NCBI GenBank assembly: GCA_029838195.1
Contig: JALGVJ010000007.1
Span: 1-64,000, forward strand
DNA length: 64,000 nucleotides
Direction of reading: 5' to 3'
From: Promethearchaeota archaeon
Lineage (GTDB): Archaea > Asgardarchaeota > Lokiarchaeia > Sigyniarchaeales > SOKP01
Shown: positions 36,845-46,400 of the stretch, piece by piece
Numbering within the stretch: the first letter of the stretch is position 1
Layout of the letters: every line of letters starts with the position of its first letter
Translations under genes and position numbers: made by a program
Notes under the pieces: model-generated
Database searches by the model: none
Told to the model about the DNA's origin: nothing
The model's input: only the letters and a program-made list of their open reading frames with translations

Positions 36845-37597
36845 CTATTGAATTGCTTTTTATATCCATGAAAGAATAAAAACATTAAAAAGGTATTCAT
36901 TTAATAAGAATTAAGAAACGATACGGTTCATTTTGAAATCCTTGATTAAAAACTCAATAAATTCTTCATTTTGATGACGACGGTGTTTAATTATTGAGTT
37001 TAATGAGCAGTATAATCTTTTAAGTTTTTAATATTCATTCTTTAAATAGATTTCTAAAATTTCATGTTTTAAGTTGGAATTTATCTGATTTAGCTAACGT
37101 TTTTAAATATTGAGATTTAAAACTTTTTTAAATAAAGAAATTGTTGAAGTAGGAGAAAAAACCGCATTTTTTAGTTGCATAACTTAAATTATCTTACTTT
37201 TTCAAGATCTTGTTCTTATCTTTTAAAATTTCATGGAACAATAACTTATAGAGACCTTTTTATATTTAATTTAAAATCAATTACGTGTCCCTCAATAGGT
37301 TTCCTCTTTTAAAAAATCAGAATTTTTTTTTTCACGTCTTATTTTTTTTTAACTCTAGATTTTAAAATTCCTTTTGTATTATTTTTCCCTTGAGGGACAC
37401 GTTCTTTTTTATTTTTTTGAATTTTTTTTTGTTAGAAAACTTTATTCTATTCTAATTCTATGGGGCTTGATAAATGCCAACGAGGATATTCTTGCTCTTT
37501 TTTACTACCTTTTTACGTGAAATTTTGATCATTCAAGGTTTGATGAGACCCCTATTTTTGAGGGATTTTAATAATTTAATAAAAAAAATATCTTGAT
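36845..37597. other. 750-base spacer with a long-range inverted repeat
   Basis: No gene was read on either strand. The DNA is very T-rich. It contains the 13-bp inverted repeat described separately (37283-37402) and several long T-runs (37322-37350, 37420-37432). Confidence 0.5.
37283..37402. repeat. perfect 13-bp inverted repeat spanning 120 bp
   Basis: ACGTGTCCCTCAA at 37283-37295 is the exact reverse complement of TTGAGGGACACGT at 37390-37402. The arms are GC-richer than everything between them. The 94-bp interior is almost pure A/T. It could be a miniature inverted-repeat element, a stem of an untranslated RNA, or paired protein-binding sites. Confidence 0.65.
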
Positions 37598-39787
37598 ATG
37601 GAAAAAAAGTTAAGGTATCTTTTGATTCTAATCATTGTATCTTTTTCCATATTTTTAAGTAGTCCAGTGGTTAGAGCTGACTATTCTGTAGATTACCTAT
37701 ACGTGGAAAAAACTCACTATTTCATTGATGAGGACATGTATTTTAATTTTTCTGCATTTAATGATTATGACCCCAATCCTCCCCTTGTAGATTCTTTTTT
37801 TCAAATCCATGTAGATTATAGTGAAGGAGGAGAGCCTCGTTTAGCCACTCCCATATGGGCGAGTCCAGAATATAGAGAAGTTGGTTTCGTAAGACATGAA
37901 TTTACCATTTCGCTTACAGATTTAAATCTCACAATAGATCAAGATGAGAATCAGACTACAATATATATCAAACTACGCTATTATAATTTTGACTATTTTC
38001 ATCCTGAAAATGAAATGGATGTTTATCTTTCAAGTTATACAAAACAGGTGAACGTGAGTAAGCGAGGAACTGGTTGTTTTACCTTAAATGCATTACAAAT
38101 GGATCGGGATGAATATTATTTTAAAAATTCAATGAGGATCAACACTTCTTTTTCCCTTAATTACACGGTAAAGCCGGGTGAAAATCATGCCAAAATTCAG
38201 TATAGGATTTTAAATATTTCTGATGCCATCCTTTGGAATAGTGCGTGGTATAATAAATCAAAACCTCAATTGGATTTTCACGTGAATCTTTCTAATCTAC
38301 ATCTTTCCATTACTGAGCCCCGTCATTTTTTAAAGATATTCATTAACTATTCTTTTCACGTAAATGATACGGGCTCGATTTACATGGAACAATATACCAT
38401 TCCTTTTAATATTTCGACTGATCCTTTAGATAATATTAAGATGAGCTATCTTTATGTTGAAACTCCTTCTTATTATTATGGAGAGCCTGTACGTTTTGGC
38501 TTTTCCTATGAAATATATGATAATTGCAACGTGCATTTTTCGTTTTCAGTAAATGTATCAAACAAGGGAACTATTTTATGGAATTCTTCAAAATATTCAG
38601 ATATACGGAAGAACATTCAATTTTCGATATATTCACATGAAATCTTACTTCATATGGAAGAGAATCAAGAAATATTCTCTATTTCTTTCTTTTTTCATTT
38701 CAACCATTCTGAAGCGATTTATTTAGTTAATACCACAAATTTTATCTTGTTGAAGAGTAATATCTCATGTACTCTTAATTATAATTCCACGCTAGAATAT
38801 TTCCAAAATCAAATAATTGATTTAAATCTTTCTAATCTCTATAATGCCTCGTTGCCATTATTCGGAAATTGTACATTTAAAGTTCAAAACAGCGAAATTG
38901 TAAAGGAAGTCAATGATAATCGGGTTAATTTCACCCTTTTTTATCAAAATTTAAGTGTGGGGGTAAACACGGTTACTTTTAAGATTCATTGCGATAATCA
39001 TGAACAAATGATCATTAATCGTACCATTACATTAATAAAATTAAAGGCCTCTAATTTATCCATTGAAATTCATCATGATTCTACGATGGAAATTTTCCAG
39101 AGCCAAGAAATTCTTCTCACTTTAAAGCATGCCAAGGAGCCGTCAAGACAGCTCACCGGGAATGTTTCGCTTTCCATTATCAGAGAGGGTAAGAATGAAA
39201 CTTCTAAATTTTCAAAATCACTCATTAATAATGAGGTAGTATTTCCCATATCGCATGATAATCTGAGTATCGGAATTAACAATTTAATTTTCATAATTGA
39301 GTGTGAAGGATTTGAAGAGGTACAAATAAAGAAGATAATCGAATTATCAAAATTAAATGTTACAATGATGGTTAATTTAACCATCACGGAAGAATGGATT
39401 AAGGGTACAGCATTATTTAAATACAAGCAACATGAGATATTTCATGAACTTAAAAATGGGAAAATTATTCTTATTTTAATTGCAAATAATTCGGTAATTA
39501 ATAAAACCATTTACACGACAAATGAAAGTGGAATCATTTCATTCTTTCAGGAAATTCCGCCCGATATTATTACGTTAATCATTGAATATAGGGGAAACGA
39601 TTATTTAACAAGGATACAAAAAGAATTCATGATTGATAATCGAAAAGAGATATCGCTTGTAGAACGATATCCGTTTTTAGGATTTTCTTCCATAATTGCG
39701 CTCGTTGGCCTGATAATGGGTTATGTAATTTATAAAAATAAAGATAAAGGACAGGTTGATTTAGAAAAATATATTTTTAGAAAATAG
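37598..39787 (+). CDS. large exported surface protein with Ig-like repeats and C-terminal anchor
   Basis: 729 residues. A signal peptide (about 1-28; YLLILIIVSFSIFLSSPVV) ends at a plausible VRA-D cleavage site. The rest is beta-strand-rich with many N-x-S/T sequons, consistent with a glycosylated surface protein. Residues ~385-480 and ~485-585 are two tandem copies of an Ig-like unit (shared stretches: NLSVGVNTVTFKI and NLSIGINNLIFII). The early domain starting VDYLYVEKTHYF recurs near 280 as MSYLYVETPSYYY. A transmembrane helix (about 697-714) and a short basic tail end it. No enzyme motif; adhesion or an S-layer role is possible. Confidence 0.75.
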   Translation: MEKKLRYLLILIIVSFSIFLSSPVVRADYSVDYLYVEKTHYFIDEDMYFNFSAFNDYDPNPPLVDSFFQIHVDYSEGGEPRLATPIWASPEYREVGFVRHEFTISLTDLNLTIDQDENQTTIYIKLRYYNFDYFHPENEMDVYLSSYTKQVNVSKRGTGCFTLNALQMDRDEYYFKNSMRINTSFSLNYTVKPGENHAKIQYRILNISDAILWNSAWYNKSKPQLDFHVNLSNLHLSITEPRHFLKIFINYSFHVNDTGSIYMEQYTIPFNISTDPLDNIKMSYLYVETPSYYYGEPVRFGFSYEIYDNCNVHFSFSVNVSNKGTILWNSSKYSDIRKNIQFSIYSHEILLHMEENQEIFSISFFFHFNHSEAIYLVNTTNFILLKSNISCTLNYNSTLEYFQNQIIDLNLSNLYNASLPLFGNCTFKVQNSEIVKEVNDNRVNFTLFYQNLSVGVNTVTFKIHCDNHEQMIINRTITLIKLKASNLSIEIHHDSTMEIFQSQEILLTLKHAKEPSRQLTGNVSLSIIREGKNETSKFSKSLINNEVVFPISHDNLSIGINNLIFIIECEGFEEVQIKKIIELSKLNVTMMVNLTITEEWIKGTALFKYKQHEIFHELKNGKIILILIANNSVINKTIYTTNESGIISFFQEIPPDIITLIIEYRGNDYLTRIQKEFMIDNRKEISLVERYPFLGFSSIIALVGLIMGYVIYKNKDKGQVDLEKYIFRK

Positions 39788-40129
39788 GGATTTTAAGATG
39801 ATATTAAAGATCCCTTTAATTCATGGTAAAGAAATGATTGAAAATAAAAAAACGGGTGTTTTATACTTAACCTTTTCTTGTGAAAATTCAAGTTTCAGTA
39901 TTCACGATTAGCATTTTTTTTTTGTTCAATAAAAATAAAATTGTAAAATTCGGAATATGATCTAAAATCATGGGAATAATACTCTATTTTTTTAAGAAGA
40001 GTTTCATTTAAAATACGTGATTTTTATATATCTATTAAGTAGTAAAATTAACATGATTAATTAATTTAAACAAATTAGGTACATTTTTCAAATCTTCCCC
40101 CGAATTTACAATATATTCCTTTAATAAAG
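39788..40129. other. AT-rich spacer
   Basis: No gene was read. TTTTTATATA near 40021-40030 may be a TATA element for the gene at 40130. T-runs near 39910-39920 may terminate the preceding gene. Confidence 0.4.
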
Positions 40130-40735
40130 ATGAAAAAGGCGGCTGTATTAAAAAATTTGGAAGAAATTATTAATTTCATTAATATTAGCAATGAAACGAT
40201 GACTCTTGTCGAGTGGAAGTCTCCTCGCTCTTTCAAGAGTTTCATTTTAGATTTAAACATAATAAAAGAACATGCGACGGAGAATATATTCTTCCATTTA
40301 AACAAGGGAAACTTGAAAATCGTTCATATTAGAAAAGAAGATTTAATATATACCATAGGAGCGGAAAGTCATGTTCAATATCAGATTTTAGAAGCGATTT
40401 TAGAACACGTGTATCAGAGTTTTAATGAAACTTATGATATTAAAACCATTTTCTCTTCCTACTTAGATGTAAATCCAATCATTTTTAAGAATTTTAAAAA
40501 TGAGTTAGATAATATAATGAATAATTTTGATGAGTTAAATTTAATTCAAAAGGCAGATGTCTACTGTCCTGCATGCAAAAAGATGATGCCTGTTTATATA
40601 AAGAAAAGTATAATTAAAAACGCGGAGTTCTTTCCCATTCCCATCGTATACTCTCATCAAGGTCATGCTATTTTAATTTATGTGGACCAAAATTTGGATA
40701 TTAGAGGCGTGGAGTTAGTATCTATTACGGGTTAA
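40130..40735 (+). CDS. unrecognised protein with a CxxC zinc-site candidate
   Basis: 201 residues. The first ~90 residues alternate helices and strands and resemble a small roadblock- or longin-like alpha/beta unit, but no call is made. Residues ~140-145 hold YCPACKKM. The C-terminal stretch, YSHQGHAILIYVDQNLDIRG, looks like a compact beta unit that could complete a metal site through its histidines. It is followed 86 bases later by a zinc-finger mini-gene on the same strand. Cytosolic; function unknown. Confidence 0.65.
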   Translation: MKKAAVLKNLEEIINFINISNETMTLVEWKSPRSFKSFILDLNIIKEHATENIFFHLNKGNLKIVHIRKEDLIYTIGAESHVQYQILEAILEHVYQSFNETYDIKTIFSSYLDVNPIIFKNFKNELDNIMNNFDELNLIQKADVYCPACKKMMPVYIKKSIIKNAEFFPIPIVYSHQGHAILIYVDQNLDIRGVELVSITG

Positions 40736-40821
40736 ACTAAAATTTAATTTAAAAGTCATGAAAATCTTTTAATAAATAAATGAATTTAAACCGAAATTTT
40801 CCCTATGAAAGGAAAAACATA

Positions 40822-40965
40822 ATGGCAGATAAAGAAAATATCTTGATATGCAAGTATTGTGGCAGAGAAATTGAGGAGGAGGAAGCTATTTACGTTGAGG
40901 GAGAACCATACTGCTCAGATTGTTATTCAGAAGCAGAATTTTATTCAGATATCCCCGACGATTAA
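40822..40965 (+). CDS. 47-residue LIM-like zinc-finger protein
   Basis: The ATG at 40822 is chosen over one at 40780 because GAAAGG lies nine bases upstream. The product has CKYCG (about 10-14) and CSDCY (about 32-36) separated by an acidic stretch ending EGEPYC, the spacing of half a LIM-type zinc finger. Such single-finger proteins usually mediate protein contacts. The tail is acidic. It may be co-transcribed with the CxxC protein upstream. Confidence 0.65.
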   Translation: MADKENILICKYCGREIEEEEAIYVEGEPYCSDCYSEAEFYSDIPDD

Positions 40966-41127
40966 ATATTTCAGATTTTTTCCCATAAAAAACGTACATC
41001 TCTCATTTTTTATTTAGTTTAAATAATCAAAAACCCTAAATAAATAGAATTTTATATAATTAGTTTTTTTTTATATCAATAATTAAGGTTCACGTTTAGA
41101 TAAAAAGCACGTGATTTGAAATTTACC

Positions 41128-42144
41128 ATGAAAGATGAGCCCAATTCTGAAAAGCAATATTATTATGAAGGAATTGTAAAGAAAACTAAAATGGGTTCAA
41201 TTACAATTCCTAAAGAGATTAGAGAGGATCTTTTTGAAAAAGAAGCGGAAGTCTATTTCAAATTATTAATTCCATTGGATAAAAAAAAGTTAATTTTACA
41301 GGTGCTTTCAAAAGAAGAGGCTGACGAATTCTTACAAAAAAGCAAAAAATTGAAGCCAGAAAAAATCCTTGGCGTGTCTAAAAAGGGAAAAAAAGCGATT
41401 TCTCCCTCAATGAAGGCTAAACTTGAACCGGCGTGGTCTACTTATTTTACCTATGATTTTGAAAACCAAGCAAAAGTGAAGGCGATATTAGAATCAGCAT
41501 TTTATAAATTCGCAGAAAATCCCCCCAATTTAGAGGATGCAATGGGTAGAATAAAATATGTACTAGTATCGTATCTCACGTCTATAAAAACCGAAAATGC
41601 GAAATTATATTTTGCGGTAGAAAAATTTTTACTTGATGTTGTTGAGAAATTTAATCTTCCGAACCTCTTGGATTGGATTTTTGAAAAAATGATTCCCAAT
41701 ATTGAAAGTAAATTTCTTTATGAATTAGGATTGCTCGAATTAATTGAATGTTCCATTAAATTTGAACGATGGGAAAAGGTGGAATTATATATTTTTTACG
41801 TGTTGAAAAATATAGATAGTTATTCTGCTTCTGAAAGCTATAATATCATGAATTCCTTTAAGCAGTTAGTAAAAAAGTTAAAATGGGTTAAAAGGACAGA
41901 GAAAATTGATGTTTTGTTAAAAGAAAAATTGTTGGAATATGGTCAAAAAGTATTTGATGATATTGATTATAAAATTCAAATTGTTGAATTTTTGGAAGAT
42001 TTAAATTACATTGAGTTAGCATACAAATTAGCGAAAGAAATTCAATTATCTCTTCCACAAGATAGTCCTAGAGTAGAATTAGTAAGAAAATTGGTGAAAA
42101 GACTTCATATTACACCCATTACCGAGAAAAAGCAAACATTTTAG
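41128..42144 (+). CDS. SpoVT/AbrB-domain protein with long helical C-terminal region
   Basis: About 338 residues from the ATG at 41128; a TTG four codons upstream is possible. Residues ~8-55 form a SpoVT/AbrB swapped-hairpin domain: GIVKKTKMGSITIPKEIRED, then strands ending LILQVLS. This domain binds DNA as a dimer in transition-state regulators and antitoxins. The remaining ~270 residues are helical, TPR- or HEAT-like, without a known catalytic motif, and much longer than an ordinary AbrB protein. No toxin gene is adjacent. It may be a regulator coupled to a protein-interaction scaffold. Confidence 0.7.
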   Translation: MKDEPNSEKQYYYEGIVKKTKMGSITIPKEIREDLFEKEAEVYFKLLIPLDKKKLILQVLSKEEADEFLQKSKKLKPEKILGVSKKGKKAISPSMKAKLEPAWSTYFTYDFENQAKVKAILESAFYKFAENPPNLEDAMGRIKYVLVSYLTSIKTENAKLYFAVEKFLLDVVEKFNLPNLLDWIFEKMIPNIESKFLYELGLLELIECSIKFERWEKVELYIFYVLKNIDSYSASESYNIMNSFKQLVKKLKWVKRTEKIDVLLKEKLLEYGQKVFDDIDYKIQIVEFLEDLNYIELAYKLAKEIQLSLPQDSPRVELVRKLVKRLHITPITEKKQTF

Positions 42145-42239
42145 TGAAATAATTGGGCATTGCATTTAATTTCAAGGACCTTTCAAAAATGAGAGAGTTT
42201 ATACGTGGAAATCTCAAGAGGATTTAAATTTTCTAAATA

Positions 42240-43424
42240 TCATGGATTTTCTTCTTTTAATTTTTCTTCAATCCGCCTTTTCTCTTGTTCCAGTATTTTC
42301 CTTTCCTTATCTTGGAGTTCTTTTTTTTTTAATTCCAACTCTACTTGAGCAAGCATTCTTTCTTTCTCAAGCAATTCTTCTTTATGTCTTAATGCTTTTT
42401 CTTTCTCGTTTAATTCTTTTTCCTCTAATGCTTTTTCCCTTGCTTTGAGTTCAATTTTTTTCTTTTTTAATTCAAGTTCTTTTTTTTTCAATTCTAATTC
42501 TTTTTCTCTTATTTCTTGTTCTCGTCGACTTAATTCTTCAGAATCTAACTCAAGAACTTGATTTTCTTTAATCTCACTTTCTTTTTTATCAGGGCTGACG
42601 ATATCTTTTTTAGCCGCTACTGTATCTTCAGATTTTATTAGAGGTTCTTTGGTTCCTTCCTCTACTTTAATAATTTTTTCCTCTTCATCCTTTTCTTTAA
42701 TAGCGTGAGGGACTTCCTCTTTCCTTCCTACTTTTTCTTCGATTAATTGCTCTTTTTTTGTTTTAGGTTCTTCTTCTAAAATTTTATCAATTTTTTCCAC
42801 GGATACAATTGATTTTAGAATATTATCAATTTTTTCTTTTAAGGCTTCGTTATCGGGATTTTTTTTAAGAAAATTTGTCAATATTTTGGTAATGAGCGAC
42901 GGCGATTTATTTCCTATGATTTTTAATAATTGGATTGTCTTATTAACTACAAAATCTTTTTCATCATTCAATTTCTCAACTATATTCATTAAAAGCTTTT
43001 CATCTTCGATTCTAGTATTTCCACCTTCAATAAAAATTAATAGTTGTAGTAAAGCTTCTCTTACATTGGGATCTTCGGAATTCAATAATTCTTCTGCATA
43101 AGGAAAAAATAAATTTGCCTCATTCTCACACATGGATTTCAATAATAATAAAAAGGAATACCGTAGGAGTGAATCTTTTTTCGATAAGTGATTCAATAAA
43201 TATGGAATGTCTATGATTAAATGTTCTATGAGAAATCGTAAGACCGTCCGTCCTGCGAATTCCTTTAATATGGTTTCAATAACATTTTCCATGCGTTCAA
43301 TATAATCCTCTTCAGTAGCCTGATTGAGATACGCTCCTATTTCTTTTACAGCATCATCGATTCTTCCTTCCTTTACAATTTCTTGAATATTTTTCATTTC
43401 TTTTGCATCTTTATTACTGATCAT
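42240..43424 (-). CDS. HEAT-repeat protein with charged coiled-coil tail
   Basis: 394 residues; GGGGAG precedes the ATG. Residues ~1-210 are paired helices typical of HEAT/adaptin-like repeats (for example LLNSEDPNVREALLQLLIFI). After a Glu/Lys-rich linker, residues ~295-390 form an almost unbroken coiled coil with repeating KKELELKKKK patterns. This suggests a scaffold protein. It is divergent from nothing and 37 bases after the gene at 43462 on the same strand, so both may form one transcript. Confidence 0.7.
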   Translation of the reverse strand: MISNKDAKEMKNIQEIVKEGRIDDAVKEIGAYLNQATEEDYIERMENVIETILKEFAGRTVLRFLIEHLIIDIPYLLNHLSKKDSLLRYSFLLLLKSMCENEANLFFPYAEELLNSEDPNVREALLQLLIFIEGGNTRIEDEKLLMNIVEKLNDEKDFVVNKTIQLLKIIGNKSPSLITKILTNFLKKNPDNEALKEKIDNILKSIVSVEKIDKILEEEPKTKKEQLIEEKVGRKEEVPHAIKEKDEEEKIIKVEEGTKEPLIKSEDTVAAKKDIVSPDKKESEIKENQVLELDSEELSRREQEIREKELELKKKELELKKKKIELKAREKALEEKELNEKEKALRHKEELLEKERMLAQVELELKKKELQDKERKILEQEKRRIEEKLKEENP

Positions 43425-43461
43425 GAATTAAATCTCCCCTTTCTCATAAATTTTAAAAATT

Positions 43462-44322
43462 TTATTTTTTTTCCACTAAATAATCTTCTAAATTTACAAC
43501 ATAATAATCTTGGTAAATTCTGTTCACAAAATCAAATATTGTACGTAAATCTCTAAATTTAATGGGTACCCTCCTTTTATTATTATCATAACTAGGAGAT
43601 GTGGGTATGATATTTAATTTTATCTGTAAATTATTATTTTGATCATGAATTAAATTAATCTCTTCACAAATAAAAGATAATTTCTCGATATCATTCGCAA
43701 ACTCTCCCAAAAAATACTGATCATATTTCGAATTTTCTTCAAACAAACCATTATTCGACACCTTTACTAATATCTCACGAGGTATTTTCGTAATTAATTC
43801 CACGCGCTCATCAGGAATTAATCGTAATAAAACATCGGGATAATGAACAGAACAATAAAAATATATAAGCCCATGAAGTAATTCTAAGGAATAGATGACT
43901 TCTCGATTGGCATTGCATAATGCATAATTTTTATTCAAGAATAAAACATGAATACGATCTTCAAAAAAGAAAATTAAATAATTTTTTTCTTCTGTTAGGT
44001 AGTATTTAAAATTCTCTTTCTCAACATGAATTCTATGGTCAAATATTTCAAAAGCATAGTCCCATTGTTTAAAAGCAATAAATTTATTTAATTTTCTATA
44101 ATCTCCGTGAAAGAATACGTCAAAAAAATCAACTATGTATAAATACGTGTCATGAGGGAAATATATAACGGTTTTACCTCTAAATTGCCTTTCAATAATG
44201 CCCTTCTGGATCTTATAACAAAATTTTGGGATATCCTCTATTTTTAAACCACTCTTGATGCGCAAATTGAGTAAAAAGCGTCTTGTACAAGAGGGTGTAA
44301 GAGTGCAAGCAATTTTAGACAT
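43462..44322 (-). CDS. unrecognised protein coupled to a 52-residue upstream protein
   Basis: About 286 residues from the ATG at 44322, which lies four bases after the stop of the small upstream gene. A frame start at 44346 would overlap that gene. The sequence alternates strands and helices (KTVIYFPHDTYLYIVDFFDV, later LIFFFEDRIHVLFLN), with aromatic residues common. No transmembrane helix or known motif was seen. The stop/start spacing suggests translational coupling and a joint function with the mini-protein. Confidence 0.6.
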   Translation of the reverse strand: MSKIACTLTPSCTRRFLLNLRIKSGLKIEDIPKFCYKIQKGIIERQFRGKTVIYFPHDTYLYIVDFFDVFFHGDYRKLNKFIAFKQWDYAFEIFDHRIHVEKENFKYYLTEEKNYLIFFFEDRIHVLFLNKNYALCNANREVIYSLELLHGLIYFYCSVHYPDVLLRLIPDERVELITKIPREILVKVSNNGLFEENSKYDQYFLGEFANDIEKLSFICEEINLIHDQNNNLQIKLNIIPTSPSYDNNKRRVPIKFRDLRTIFDFVNRIYQDYYVVNLEDYLVEKK

Positions 44323-44326
44323 GGAG

Positions 44327-44485
44327 TTAATAATCACATGAAGCATGTGCCATTCTATCTATTTGGCACTCTTCGAAACACAACTTGTCAATTCGCTTTA
44401 TCAATAATTCCAACAGCTCAGAATTATACTTCTCATTATAAGAAGTTTCTAAAAAATTTAACAAGTGGTTTGGTTCCAGCGGCAT
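44327..44485 (-). CDS. 52-residue helical mini-protein
   Basis: ATG at 44485, TAA at 44327-44329. The product begins MPLEPNHLLNFLETSYNEKY and continues as two amphipathic helices with three cysteines in the second half. The next gene starts four bases after its stop, which supports real translation. Composition is clearly unlike the AT-rich spacer around it. Function unknown. Confidence 0.55.
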   Translation of the reverse strand: MPLEPNHLLNFLETSYNEKYNSELLELLIKRIDKLCFEECQIDRMAHASCDY

Positions 44486-44810
44486 GATAGAGGATTTTAA
44501 ATGTAATTAAGATTATAATTTATAATCTATTTCATGATAATTTATTGAATAATAATTAATCTATTTTATGATAGGAAATCCTTTATCAAAAAATTTTAAT
44601 AACATCGCCCCATTCCGTTTTCTTGCTTATTTCAATCCTATATTGTTCCAATTAACGGGGACTCTAATTAAATGCATTATAAAACAAGTTAAATTATTTC
44701 AAATCTCCGATCTCCAACATTTTGAATTCAAATACTTATATTTTTTTACTTTTTTAACTTTTATTAAGTAAAAAGAGTCAAATTCGAAAAAAGCATAAAT
44801 TAAAGGGGTC
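44486..44810. other. divergent promoter region with a 17-bp direct repeat
   Basis: TAATCTATTTCATGATA at 44523-44539 recurs with one mismatch at 44557-44573, start-to-start distance 34 bp, between divergently transcribed genes. This is a candidate operator. A plus-strand frame at 44568-44771 looks like chance. AAGGGG just before 44811 is the next gene's ribosome-binding site. Confidence 0.45.
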
Positions 44811-46292
44811 ATGCTGAGACAAGTTCACGTGTTTCATGAAGGGAAGCATCTATTTACCCATAGTCTTGCTTTAGGTTTTGGAAAAGAAGAATTGGATAAA
44901 GTAAAAGAAGTAATTGACGAATATATCTCTTACCCAATTCCAGGGAAAACACATCATCGACCTCTTTCTAACTACCAGATTTTTCACCAAGGAAAAGGAA
45001 ATATATATTTTTTATTTGTTGCGGATTTAATTGACTCTATTAATTACATGGAAAAATTAGTTAATAGAACTTTAGAAAAGTTTTCGGAACTCTTTTCGGA
45101 TCCCTTAGAAATTCAACAACAATTAGAAAAAAGGGAAAAATTTATCGCCTTCCTTAATGATCTACAGAAAGAAATGCATTCTAAAATTGCTATAGCAGGA
45201 CCGATTAAATCCGGCAAAACCACTCTCTATAATCTTCTGAAGAGTGGAGAAGAAAGAACACTCATGAATTTTGCAAAGATATCTAATTTTGTAATTAGTA
45301 ATTTAACCTTTGATTTTTGGGATTTTCAACTGCAAGATAATTTTTCATTGCTATGGTCAAAATTTTTAAGCGGCTCAGACCTTATCATTTTATTAATTGA
45401 TGTATCTAATTATAATCTCAAAATTATCAATCATTTTTTGAGTTTTCAAAAAAAAGAAGCTCGATTTTCAAAATTCCTTTTCCTTGCCAACAAGATTGAT
45501 TTAATCAAGAACGTAGAAATCGAATTAGAAAAAATTAAAAAAGATTTAAAAATAAAGGAGTTGATATCCATATCTCTTTCTGAAAACGGCGCAATAAAAA
45601 AAGTCACGACCGCTATCCGAAATACTTTAGGATTAAAAGAAGTGCTTCCGGAGAATTTCGAAACTCTCATGAAAGAAGCTGAGCAATTAGAAAAGGAGCA
45701 TAAATTTGTCTCTGCCATAGCTAAATATAAAAATCTCATCCAAATTTGTAATAGAGTACAAGATTTCTCATATATTAATAACTTTAGGCAAAAAGTAGAA
45801 GAATTAACTGAAAAATTACGGCAAACCGTCGAAAAGAAAAAAGAACAAGAAAAAAAAATTAAATTTGAAGTCCCCGAGCAAATACAATTTAAATATAGAG
45901 TTAAAACAAAATCTCTGCCTCAATCTACTCCTAAAGCGGCAACGACGCTTCAAGAAAAAACGCAACAATCCCCACCGCCATCTAAATTTAAATCCAAATT
46001 AAAACCTTCAGATTTCATTATCGATCTCGAGCCTTTAAGAAAAGACGAAATGATTAAAAAGAAGATAATAGAAACTTCTCATAAAAAAATTGTCCCTGTA
46101 AAGCCGGAGGACTTAAAAAGTGAGGAAGATTATCCAAAAGCACTGCAAAGAATGATATCAAATAGAGGCAGTTATTTAAGTTTAAATTTAACTAAACAAT
46201 ATTTAGAGGAAGTTAAAGAAATCCTCGGCAGGCCCCTGACATTTGAGGACTTGCTAAATTTAGCAGATCAATTCGTTCAGAAGGATCAATAA
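44811..46292 (+). CDS. longin-like domain fused to a small GTPase domain
   Basis: 493 residues. Residues 1-100 look like a longin/SRX-type domain (VHVFHEGKHLFTHSLAL, later YFLFVADLIDSINYMEKLV). A GTPase domain follows, with P-loop GPIKSGKTT (about 130-138) and NKID (about 226-229). The G3 region reads WDFQLQD rather than WDxxGQ, so nucleotide turnover may be altered. LWSKFLSGSDLIILLIDVSN is Arf-like. After the GTPase come helices resembling a TPR/MIT-type hairpin (about 290-330), a proline-rich linker and a C-terminal helical unit. In eukaryotes longin domains and Arf-like GTPases cooperate in membrane traffic and in the SRP receptor. Here they appear fused in a prokaryote. Confidence 0.65.
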   Translation: MLRQVHVFHEGKHLFTHSLALGFGKEELDKVKEVIDEYISYPIPGKTHHRPLSNYQIFHQGKGNIYFLFVADLIDSINYMEKLVNRTLEKFSELFSDPLEIQQQLEKREKFIAFLNDLQKEMHSKIAIAGPIKSGKTTLYNLLKSGEERTLMNFAKISNFVISNLTFDFWDFQLQDNFSLLWSKFLSGSDLIILLIDVSNYNLKIINHFLSFQKKEARFSKFLFLANKIDLIKNVEIELEKIKKDLKIKELISISLSENGAIKKVTTAIRNTLGLKEVLPENFETLMKEAEQLEKEHKFVSAIAKYKNLIQICNRVQDFSYINNFRQKVEELTEKLRQTVEKKKEQEKKIKFEVPEQIQFKYRVKTKSLPQSTPKAATTLQEKTQQSPPPSKFKSKLKPSDFIIDLEPLRKDEMIKKKIIETSHKKIVPVKPEDLKSEEDYPKALQRMISNRGSYLSLNLTKQYLEEVKEILGRPLTFEDLLNLADQFVQKDQ

Positions 46293-46400
46293 AAAAAATG
46301 TATTGTTAATCCTAAAAAACATTAATTTTCTACCCCCAATAAACATTCTCATTGTATCTACGTATTAAACAGGAAAATTTTTTCTTGTAGGTAACCAAAC

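Noticed and set aside
44568..44771. 67-codon plus-strand frame before the longin-GTPase gene
   Set aside because: No ribosome-binding site; its start lies inside the direct-repeat region; no recognisable pattern.
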